From contig NZ_CP031015.1 in NCBI RefSeq assembly GCF_003850245.1, positions 1 through 64,000 on the forward strand: a DNA stretch of 64,000 nucleotides, given 5' to 3'. Origin of the DNA: Microbacterium sp. ABRD28 (GTDB lineage: Bacteria > Actinomycetota > Actinomycetes > Actinomycetales > Microbacteriaceae). The notes beneath the pieces were generated by a model, which did not search any database, was not told where the DNA came from, and saw only the letters and a program-made list of their open reading frames with translations. Shown here one piece after another: positions 57,438 to 64,000 of this stretch. The number at the start of each line of letters is the position of its first letter. The first letter of the stretch is position 1. Both the position numbers and the translations under genes were made by a program.

Positions 57438-58342
57438 CAGCGCGGGGACGCCGTCGGCGGGCACACGTCGTGGAGGAATCCCCGTACCACTGCCGTCCAT
57501 TCTTCCGCCTGCTCGATCTGAGGAGAGTGGCCCGACCGTTCGAAGATCTCCAGTCGAGCCTCGGGGATCAACCCCGCGATCGTTTCACTGCACGATACCG
57601 GCGTGATCCAGTCGGTGCGACCGACCGTGAGGAGGGTGGGCGCCTGGATCGACGGCAAAGACGGGGTGAGGTCGTAGTTCGGGAGATTTTTCGAGAAGGC
57701 GTAGTTGTGCGCTTCGTACCGGTACGGCGTAGCCTGCACTTTCCGCTCGGTCGCCTCGGGGTCGTAGGTGAAGTCGTAGAGCGGGAGGATCTCCCGCCAG
57801 CAGTCCCGAAGATCGTCGTTGTCGCGAACCCGTCCCTCGTCGATGCGATCGAACTTCTCCATGTCGATGTCGACCCGGTCGCTTGCCAGGGCGTTCTCCC
57901 GCGCGAGTGCGGCATGGGAGTTGTCAGCCGCGGTGTCGCGGAGCACGAGCGCAGCGACGCGCTCGGGGTAGCGGATCGCGTACTCCATGGCCATGAATCC
58001 GCCGTACGATCCGCCGGCCATGATGATGCGCTCAGCGCCGATCCACTCCCGCAGACCGTCGATGTCGGCGGCCCACTGCTCGTGGCTGAACTCCCCCGAC
58101 CCTTCGCTCTCGCCGCTCCCTCGAGCGTCGAACACGACGACCCGGTACTCGTCGGAGAGTCGACCGAAGCTCGCCCGTGGTTCGGCGCGGGAACCCAATC
58201 CCGGCGCACCATGATGGGCGATGATGACCGGCGCGCCCTCGGGTCCGAGCACTTCGACGGCGAGTTCGTTGTCGTTGATGCGCACGCGCTCAGCCGTGCT
58301 GGTCGCACGGGCGAACTCGGGTGACACGGTGTCCTCGGCCAT
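57437..58342 (-). CDS. Alpha/beta hydrolase, proline-iminopeptidase-like (S33)
   Basis: 301 residues. HHGAPGLGSRAEP (oxyanion loop), VVVFDARGSGESEGSGEFSH, nucleophile elbow MAGGSYGGFMAMEYA (Ser112), acid in TVGRTDWITPVS, His in RSGHSPQIE. The GxSYGG elbow and RGSGxS loop resemble prolyl aminopeptidases and related amidases. It sits 14 bases after the M24-like gene in an operon with a peptide importer and a dipeptidase, which supports release of an N-terminal residue from imported peptides. Confidence 0.87.
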   Translation of the reverse strand: MAEDTVSPEFARATSTAERVRINDNELAVEVLGPEGAPVIIAHHGAPGLGSRAEPRASFGRLSDEYRVVVFDARGSGESEGSGEFSHEQWAADIDGLREWIGAERIIMAGGSYGGFMAMEYAIRYPERVAALVLRDTAADNSHAALARENALASDRVDIDMEKFDRIDEGRVRDNDDLRDCWREILPLYDFTYDPEATERKVQATPYRYEAHNYAFSKNLPNYDLTPSLPSIQAPTLLTVGRTDWITPVSCSETIAGLIPEARLEIFERSGHSPQIEQAEEWTAVVRGFLHDVCPPTASPR

Positions 58343-58356
58343 GGGGGTCCTTTCGT

Positions 58357-59559
58357 TCAGAGCGGGATGACGCAGTCGTCGAGCGATCGGGGGAAGGCGG
58401 TGAGGGGCTCGGCGCCACTTGCGGTGACGAGCATGCTGTCGCTAATGCGGTATCCGGCGTGGCCGGGGATGTAGATTCCCGGCTCGTTCGAGACGATCAT
58501 CCCCTCCGCGAGTTCGGTCGGGTCGCCGTCTTCCAACCAGGGCGGCTCGTGCATACCGAGCCCGATGCCGTGCCCCTGTCGGTGCCGCAGGTGTGGGCCG
58601 AGACCCGCATCGCGGATCACGTCGAGGCAGATCCGGTTGCTGTCGGCGCACCGCACACCCGGCGCGATCGCCCGCGAGCCGGCGGCCTGGGCATCGCGCA
58701 CCGCGTCGTGGTAGCGGCGCTGGTCGGCCGTTGGTTCTCCGAGCACGAAGGTGCGCTCACCCTCGACGAACCTTCCCCCCACAGCGGCGCCGAGCGACAG
58801 CATGAACGTATCTCCCGGTCGCAGCCGGTTCGACGAGGGGAGACCATGCGGTACCGCCGAGTTCGGGCCCGAGTACACCAGCCCCCCGGCCATGAACGAC
58901 ACCACCACGACGTCGTCGTGCTCGCGATACATCCGCCCCAGCCCATCACGGCCGACGTGGGCCGCGAGCTCGGCCTCGCTCGGAAGCGCGGCGCCCGAGG
59001 CGATGGCCTCTGCCACGAGCTGTATGCCCGCGTGCAGCATGTGATCCGTGATCCGCGCCGCCTCGCGGTGCAGAGCTATCTCCTCGGGGAGCTTCACATA
59101 CCGGGCCTGAGTCACGAGCTCGGTGGGTTCGAACATCGTGTCCGGAAGAGCGGCCTGGAGCATCCGTAGCCGATGCTGTGTCATCAGGGTGGTGATGCCG
59201 AGACGCTTCGGAGCGCCGCCGATGGTGCGCGCAAGCGGCGTGAACGGATTCTCGATGCCGGGGTACTCGACGAAATCGACCAGGTCGGCGTGCGCCCGCT
59301 GCTCCTCGGCGTGTTGCCGTTCCAGAGCGGGCACGAGAAGCACAGCACGATCACCGTCGAGGTAGACCGCGACCGGACGCTCCCCCGGATGGTGGAAGAA
59401 GCCGGTCAGGTAGGCGACGTCTTCAGGGTCGTCGGTAATGAGACCGGCGAGCTCGGAAGCATGGAGACGGTCGCGCACACGCGCCTGGATGCGGTCGTAG
59501 ACATCGGCGTCGAGACGCTGGGTGAAACGCGCGTTGTCGCACGGGATGTCAGCGTTCAT
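58357..59559 (-). CDS. M24-family protein (Xaa-Pro peptidase fold) lacking metal ligands
   Basis: 400 residues with the creatinase N-terminal domain and pita-bread C-terminal domain. GHGIGLGMHEPP and SNEPGIYIPG keep the His and one Glu. The other canonical ligands are replaced: the Asp of DxG reads LSLG, the Asp of the DxTRTF motif reads VEGERTF, and the Glu of RIED reads RISD. It therefore probably does not bind the usual two metals, like creatinase and the ectoine hydrolase DoeA. Genes around it: peptide ABC importer, S33 hydrolase, Lrp regulator. Its start overlaps the permease stop by 11 bases. Confidence 0.85.
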   Translation of the reverse strand: MNADIPCDNARFTQRLDADVYDRIQARVRDRLHASELAGLITDDPEDVAYLTGFFHHPGERPVAVYLDGDRAVLLVPALERQHAEEQRAHADLVDFVEYPGIENPFTPLARTIGGAPKRLGITTLMTQHRLRMLQAALPDTMFEPTELVTQARYVKLPEEIALHREAARITDHMLHAGIQLVAEAIASGAALPSEAELAAHVGRDGLGRMYREHDDVVVVSFMAGGLVYSGPNSAVPHGLPSSNRLRPGDTFMLSLGAAVGGRFVEGERTFVLGEPTADQRRYHDAVRDAQAAGSRAIAPGVRCADSNRICLDVIRDAGLGPHLRHRQGHGIGLGMHEPPWLEDGDPTELAEGMIVSNEPGIYIPGHAGYRISDSMLVTASGAEPLTAFPRSLDDCVIPL

Positions 59560-60451
59560 GGCTCCTCGGGTTTCTTGCGTCGTTGTAGGCGATGGAGAGG
59601 AGGGTGGCGGAGAGCACCAGGGCGAGGATGGCGAGCGAGGGAAACAGCGTCAGCCACCAGGCGCTCACCATGGCTCCCGACTGCTGCGCTTCGTAGAGGA
59701 TGCGACCCCACGACCACGTCGTCGGGTCTCCGAGACCGAGGAACGACAACCCGGCCGCCGACAGCACCGCGCGCGACGCGGTGACCACCACCGAGACGAC
59801 GACGACGGGGGTGACGGCGGGAAGGACGTGTCGCCCGAGGATCCAGACCGAATTGCGCGTCATCAGACGCGCCGCGTCGATGTAGGGCAACTGCACGACG
59901 GCGAGCGCCTGCGAGCGCACCAAGCGGGTCACCTCCGGCCACGAGAACGCAGCGACGACCAGGATCAGGGTCGATGTCGACGGTCCGACGAGGGCGGCGA
60001 CGAGGATCATCAGGGGGAGGACGGGAAGGGACAGTGTCAGGTCGACCAGCACGCTGACGATCGCGTCGATGCGCCGCCAGTACGCACCGACGACGGCGAT
60101 GATCGTGCCGAACACAATCGCGATGGCCGAGGCGGCGAGGGCGACGAGCACCGATTGCTGGGTACCCCAGATCACCTCGGCGTAGACATCTCGGCCCAGG
60201 GCGTCGGTACCGAACCAGTGCGCACCACTCGGTGGCTGCAGCACGTCGGGGCCGTAGCTGGCCGGGTAGGGCGCGAGAAGCGGAGCCCCCACGGCGATGA
60301 GAATGAGCGCGGCGAGGATGACGAGAGAGATCATCCCGAGCGGCTGACGGCGGAAGGCGCGCCAGGTCTGTCTGCTCGCGCGCTTGCCGTCGTCGCCGGC
60401 CGGGTCGACGACGACGGGGGCGACTTCGGTTTCGGGCAGCGGAGCGGTCAT
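59549..60451 (-). CDS. Peptide/nickel-type ABC permease (DppC-like)
   Basis: 300 residues. TWRAFRRQPLGMISLVILAA, PPSGAHWFGTDALGRDVYAE (the DppC hallmark), docking loop EVTRLVRSQALAVVQLPYID, then YNDARNPR near the C-terminus. A cytoplasmic N-terminal tail of about 30 residues. The start overlaps the DppB-like stop (ATGA). Confidence 0.92.
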   Translation of the reverse strand: MTAPLPETEVAPVVVDPAGDDGKRASRQTWRAFRRQPLGMISLVILAALILIAVGAPLLAPYPASYGPDVLQPPSGAHWFGTDALGRDVYAEVIWGTQQSVLVALAASAIAIVFGTIIAVVGAYWRRIDAIVSVLVDLTLSLPVLPLMILVAALVGPSTSTLILVVAAFSWPEVTRLVRSQALAVVQLPYIDAARLMTRNSVWILGRHVLPAVTPVVVVSVVVTASRAVLSAAGLSFLGLGDPTTWSWGRILYEAQQSGAMVSAWWLTLFPSLAILALVLSATLLSIAYNDARNPRSHER

Positions 60452-61410
60452 GCTGTCTTCACTCTCGGGTCGAGGAAGCCGTAGGCGAGGTCGGTGATGA
60501 GGTTGGCGACAACGACCGTCACCGCCAGAAGCAGGAAGGCACCCTGCAGCACGGGGAAGTCGAGCTGAGTCACCGCCTCGTAGATGCCCCGCCCGATACC
60601 GGGGTAGGCGAAGACGGTCTCGGTGAGGACCGCGCCGCCGACGAGGAAGCCGAGCTGAAGGCCGATCAGCGTCGTCGCGGGCAGCATCGCGTTGCGGACC
60701 GCATGCTTCCAGAGGATGGTGCGGGGCGGCACGCCCTTCGCCTTGGCAAGGGTGATGTAGTCCTCACCAAGGGCTTCGATGAGCGTCGCTCGCATCGTCA
60801 GGACATAAGACCCGAGTTGGATGAGGGTGAGCGAGAGCACTGGGAGAACGAGGTGCGAGAGTACCGAGCCGTACCATTCCAGCCCATACACCCCGTCGTC
60901 GTACGCGCCGCCGATCGGGAACCATCGGAGGTTCAGGCCGAAGACAAAAAGCAGGACGATGCCGACGGAGGGGACGAAGAGCGACTGGCCGGTGACGCCG
61001 AAGACCTGCACCATGCGGTCGAGGAAGCGATTCTTGTGCGATGCCGCGATCACCCCGAGCGGAATACCGATGACGATCGTCAGCAGCAGCGCCGAGAGCG
61101 TCAGCAGGAGGGTCCACGGCAGCCGCTGCATGAGCACATCAACGACGGGGATCGACTGGGTGAAGCTCGTGCCGAGGTTTCCCTGCACCATCTGCCCGAG
61201 GTAGAGCAGATACTGCACGATCAGGGGCTGATCGAGCCCGTACTGGGTGAGAAGGGCCGCCCGTGTCTCATCGGTCATGTTCGGGCTCGCGATGGCGAGC
61301 GCGGGATCTCCGGGAAGCAGGCGCAGCAGGAGGAAGGTCACGGTCACTGCGAAGAGGATCGTGAACACTCCCCTGCCGACCCGGCGGAGAACGAACAGAG
61401 CGTAGGACAT
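60448..61410 (-). CDS. Peptide/nickel-type ABC permease (DppB-like)
   Basis: 320 residues. MSYALFVLRRVGRGVFTILF, LLRLLPGDPALAIASPNMTD, YGLDQPLIVQYLLYLGQMVQ then GNLGTSFTQSIPV, RMVQVFGVTGQSLFVPSVGI and MRATLIEALGEDYITLAKAK are all DppB features. It follows the receptor gene by 16 bases. The importer lacks ATPase genes in this window; they may be past the right edge or elsewhere. Confidence 0.92.
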   Translation of the reverse strand: MSYALFVLRRVGRGVFTILFAVTVTFLLLRLLPGDPALAIASPNMTDETRAALLTQYGLDQPLIVQYLLYLGQMVQGNLGTSFTQSIPVVDVLMQRLPWTLLLTLSALLLTIVIGIPLGVIAASHKNRFLDRMVQVFGVTGQSLFVPSVGIVLLFVFGLNLRWFPIGGAYDDGVYGLEWYGSVLSHLVLPVLSLTLIQLGSYVLTMRATLIEALGEDYITLAKAKGVPPRTILWKHAVRNAMLPATTLIGLQLGFLVGGAVLTETVFAYPGIGRGIYEAVTQLDFPVLQGAFLLLAVTVVVANLITDLAYGFLDPRVKTA

Positions 61411-61426
61411 GGGCGGCCCTTCTCGC

Positions 61427-63058
61427 CTACTCGGTGACCTTGTAGGCGCTGGCGATCGAGATGGGGTTCACGATCGAGAGCAGTTCGCTGGGCTTGGAGA
61501 TGAAGCCGGCCCAGTCGGAGCTGTGCGCAACGAAGAGGTTCTGCGTGTACATCACGTTGTCGTAGACCTCGTCGTGCACCAGCTGGGCCGCCTCGCGCAT
61601 GATGGCGATCTTCTCCTCCTCGTCGAAGGTGGCCGACGCCTGAAGGATGAGGTCGTTCAGCGCGGGATCATCGACGTAGGTGTAGTTGATCGCCCCATCG
61701 GGAAGGTACGACAGTGCGAAGTTCGTGACCGGGTCATCCATGATGGCGAAGTTGCCGGCATAGATGTCGTAGTCACCCTCGTTCGTCATCGCCAGGTAGG
61801 TGTTTCGCTCAGTGCCCTGCAGCTCGATCGTGATCCCGGCCTCGGCGGCGCCGTCTTTGACGAGCTGGGCCCACTGGCTGGTGACCGGGTCTTGCAGCGA
61901 GTAGATGAGGCGGAAGCTCACCGGGAACATGCCACTGGCGTCGGCGGTGTAGCCGGCATCTTCCATCAGCTGCCGAGAAAGCTCAGGGTCGTACTCGTAC
62001 TCCGTGATCGAGTCGTCGTAGTACTTCGACAGCACCGGCATGAGCGGGCTCGAGCCGGTCGAGACCGCCTGACCCTGCAGCACCACGTCACGAATGGCTT
62101 CGTAGTCGGCCGCATGCGCGAGCGCCCGGCGCACCTCGGTCTTGGCCAGATCCGGGTTCTGCATGTTGTAGGTCATGTGGGCGTAGCCGAGACCGGTGAC
62201 CTCGGCGACCTCGATGCCGTCGGTATTGCGCAGCTGCTCGACCTGCGCCGGCGGGAGCGAGTTCGCGATCACGTCGACCTCGCCGCTCTGCAGCGCCAGG
62301 ATCTCGGTGTTCACATCGGGGAAGACGCGGTAGATGACCGACGCGGGCCCGGGCGTCCCACCCTCGACGAGAGGGTAGTTCTCGACCCTTTCGAGGGTGT
62401 ACGACTGGCCCACCTGCACGCTCGTCAGGCGGTAGGGCCCGGCGCTGACCCAGCCGTCCTCGCCGCCGTCGTTGGCGAACTCGGCGACAGACCCTGCGGG
62501 CTCGAACACATGCTGCGGCACCACGTTGCCCCAGAACCCGATCTCTTCGACGATCGACGAGTCTGGCTGGGTGAGGGTGATCTCCACGCGCGTATCCGAG
62601 ACGGCTTCGGCCGACTCGAAATTCGCCATTTGGCCGTAGAACGTGCCGGCCGGGGCATCCTGCTTCACCGCGTTCATCGTGTACGCGACGTCTTCGGCGG
62701 TCAGCGGCTCGCCGTCGCTCCAGGTCATGTCGTCGCGGATCTCGTAGAAGCCGGTGGTGTCGTCGACGTACCCCCAGTCGACGGCCAGCTCGGCGGACTT
62801 CGAACCGTCGTCGCCGATGCTCAGCAGGTGCGGGTACATCAGATTCGTCACCCAGTAGTCGCTGCGACTATTGCCGATGAGCGGGTTGTAGTTCACCACG
62901 TCTGTCGTCGTCGCGATGGTGAGCGTGTCACTGCTTCCCCCGCTCGACGCGTCACCGCTTGCTGCGGGCTCGGGCGCCTGCGGGGCGCAAGCGGTGAGCG
63001 CGAGTGCCGCCGCGGCCGCGATGGCGCCGATGGCGATGCGTGTCTTGTGTGTGGTCAC
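61427..63058 (-). CDS. Peptide/nickel-type ABC substrate-binding lipoprotein (DppA-like family 5)
   Basis: 543 residues. GTG at 63058 is preferred: AGGAGG lies 7 bases upstream and the codon overlaps the dipeptidase TGA (GTGA), whereas the ATG two codons earlier is only 1 base from the Shine-Dalgarno. Lipobox LTACAPQ. TIATTTDVVNYNPLIGNSRS, WGYVDDTTGFYEIRDDMTWS then DGEPLTAEDVAYTMNAV, and RALAHAADYEAIRDVVLQGQ are family-5 features. The ligand could be a dipeptide or opine-like compound, given the coupled M19 dipeptidase. Confidence 0.9.
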   Translation of the reverse strand: MTTHKTRIAIGAIAAAAALALTACAPQAPEPAASGDASSGGSSDTLTIATTTDVVNYNPLIGNSRSDYWVTNLMYPHLLSIGDDGSKSAELAVDWGYVDDTTGFYEIRDDMTWSDGEPLTAEDVAYTMNAVKQDAPAGTFYGQMANFESAEAVSDTRVEITLTQPDSSIVEEIGFWGNVVPQHVFEPAGSVAEFANDGGEDGWVSAGPYRLTSVQVGQSYTLERVENYPLVEGGTPGPASVIYRVFPDVNTEILALQSGEVDVIANSLPPAQVEQLRNTDGIEVAEVTGLGYAHMTYNMQNPDLAKTEVRRALAHAADYEAIRDVVLQGQAVSTGSSPLMPVLSKYYDDSITEYEYDPELSRQLMEDAGYTADASGMFPVSFRLIYSLQDPVTSQWAQLVKDGAAEAGITIELQGTERNTYLAMTNEGDYDIYAGNFAIMDDPVTNFALSYLPDGAINYTYVDDPALNDLILQASATFDEEEKIAIMREAAQLVHDEVYDNVMYTQNLFVAHSSDWAGFISKPSELLSIVNPISIASAYKVTE

Positions 63059-64000
63059 ACCCATACCTCCTCGAGTAGCCGCATGGTGTTCCCCCCGACG
63101 ACGGCGCGGATCTCGTCGTCGGAGTAGTCGTGCTTGACCAGCCAGCCGATGATGTTGCCCATCGCCTCGGCGGGGTTCTCGACACCGTCGACGTAGGGAA
63201 CCTCGTCGAACTCGACCTGCCCGTGCGCCTGGCCGAGCGAGAGCTGGGCGGCGAAGGCATGGTGCAGTCCGACGTGGTCGCCGAAGAGAGTGTCGGGGCC
63301 GAAGCTCACGTGCTCGATCCCCACGAGCTCGGCGCAGTAGACGAAGTGGTCCATGACCGACTCGAGGGAGTGGAGAGGATGCTTCGGCGACAGCGTCGTG
63401 TGAGGGGCGGCCTCGATGCCGATCACCCCGCCGCGACGGGCGCATTCGACGATGGTCTCGTCGGTCTTCATGCGGTTGGTCGGCCACACGGTGCGGGCGC
63501 CGGCGTGGGTGATGAAGACCGGCTTGGTGGAGGCCTTGATCACGTCGACACAGGTCCGGTCGCCGGAGTGCGAGATGTCGATGGCGATGCCGAGCTTGTT
63601 CATACGCTGAACGGCGCGCTCGCCGAAGTAGGTCAGCCCCCCGTCGCCGCGCTCCTTCAGGCCGCTGCCGAGCGTGTTGGCCTCGGAGTAGGCGATTCCC
63701 ATCTGACGCACGCCGAACCCGTAGAGTACGTCGAGCCGATCGACCTCGTTCTCGATCATGGTCGCCGCTTCCAGCGCGAAGATGTGGGCGATCCGGCCGG
63801 TTTCGTGGGCGTAGCGGATGTCTTTGAGCGTCTCACCCTTGATGAGGTAGTCCTGATGGGCGAGGTCGGCCATCCGCACGCCGAGGTCGAACAGCACGTC
63901 CTGGTACTTCCATCCGGCGTCGCTGGAGATGCAGCAGGTGCCGTCCATGCCGTTGTCGAACACCGCGGTGAGGCCCGATCGCGACAGACCCTCGTAGCCG
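63055..64000 (-). CDS. M19-family (renal-type) dipeptidase, N-terminus outside window
   Basis: At least 315 residues; the frame stays open to the window edge (GYEGLSRSGLTAVFDNGMDG precedes the GTG at 63963), so the true start is beyond 64000. Family features: HIFALEAATMIENEVDRLDV, GVRQMGIAYSEANTLGSGLK, LGIAIDISHSGDRT (metal His), KPVFITHAGARTVWPTNRMK, VSFGPDTLFGDHVGL and the C-terminal NPAEAMGNIIGWLVKHDYSD. M19 enzymes are zinc dipeptidases that cleave a range of dipeptides, including D-residue ones. Its stop overlaps the DppA start, so uptake and cleavage are coupled. Confidence 0.9.
   Translation of the reverse strand, partial: GYEGLSRSGLTAVFDNGMDGTCCISSDAGWKYQDVLFDLGVRMADLAHQDYLIKGETLKDIRYAHETGRIAHIFALEAATMIENEVDRLDVLYGFGVRQMGIAYSEANTLGSGLKERGDGGLTYFGERAVQRMNKLGIAIDISHSGDRTCVDVIKASTKPVFITHAGARTVWPTNRMKTDETIVECARRGGVIGIEAAPHTTLSPKHPLHSLESVMDHFVYCAELVGIEHVSFGPDTLFGDHVGLHHAFAAQLSLGQAHGQVEFDEVPYVDGVENPAEAMGNIIGWLVKHDYSDDEIRAVVGGNTMRLLEEVWV

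Noticed and set aside
61409..63127. 572-aa + strand ORF opposite the DppA-like gene
   Set aside because: Antisense shadow; the minus strand has lipobox and family-5 motifs.
1..64000. CRISPR arrays, prophage, toxin-antitoxin or restriction systems
   Set aside because: No evenly spaced repeats and no cas, integrase, terminase, toxin or methylase motifs among the ORFs. The CPBP proteins carry the Abi fold name but have no phage-defence context.

Overview
The window is high-GC, densely packed bacterial DNA with short intergenic gaps and many ATGA, GTGA and TGATG stop/start overlaps. The gene content points to an actinobacterium, most likely a Microbacteriaceae member close to Microbacterium: LPXTG sortase substrates, a Wzz/CpsD tyrosine kinase with a low-molecular-weight phosphatase, PucR, ROK, LacI and DeoR regulators, a KmtR-like metal sensor, and short dispersed GGTCGTTGAGCGAGC-type repeats. 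The family is an inference from gene content and style. I see no rRNA, tRNA, CRISPR array, transposase or phage gene.

Layout. 1-1503: end of a ribose-type ABC importer operon. 1663-3919: a frameshifted HSL-type hydrolase and a PucR regulator. 4002-7740: DUF305 lipoprotein, alkyl sulfatase and a bactofilin-like membrane protein. 7907-8613: a small protein coupled to a BLUF blue-light receptor. 8614-9095: a gene-free stretch packed with hairpins, possibly a small RNA. 9096-12576: a membrane alpha/beta hydrolase, an MFS exporter and a divergent KmtR-type Ni/Co sensor. 12598-20469: an alpha-glucoside operon (ROK regulator, ABC importer, GH15, GH31). 20543-21265: a DHFR-like gene bracketed by two REP-like repeats. 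21270-24409: two LPXTG surface proteins between two CPBP membrane proteases. 24445-27704: LMW phosphatase, Wzz/tyrosine kinase and an Asp-box secreted protein.

27759-38633 is one long minus-strand operon: ribose-type ABC importer, DhaK, DhaL, BtpA-family protein, FGGY kinase, M29 aminopeptidase-like protein and Zn alcohol dehydrogenase, with a divergent DeoR regulator at 38824. 39588-50483 holds a nitrilase-family hydrolase and, 6.6 kb away, an NCS1 permease/dehydrogenase/TetR operon. Both carry the same 23-bp operator (TAAACCAAA-N5-TTTGGTTTA). Between them lies a LacI-led operon on the opposite strand to the NCS1 operon (taurine/nitrate-type ABC importer, lactonase-like MBL enzyme, ThuA-like amidotransferase, PfkB kinase). 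50490-56291: a beta-glycoside operon (ABC importer, GH5, ROK). 56430-64000: a peptide-type operon (M19 dipeptidase, DppABC, M24-like enzyme lacking metal ligands, S33 hydrolase, tandem Lrp regulator).

Overall this is a carbon-and-nitrogen scavenging region with six ABC importers, most with their own regulator and dedicated enzymes, consistent with a soil or plant-associated saprotroph. The strongest leads for undescribed biology are the shared operator pair, the DhaKL/BtpA/FGGY/M29 operon, the LacI/ABC/MBL/ThuA/PfkB operon, the LPXTG/CPBP block and the hairpin-rich stretch after the BLUF gene.
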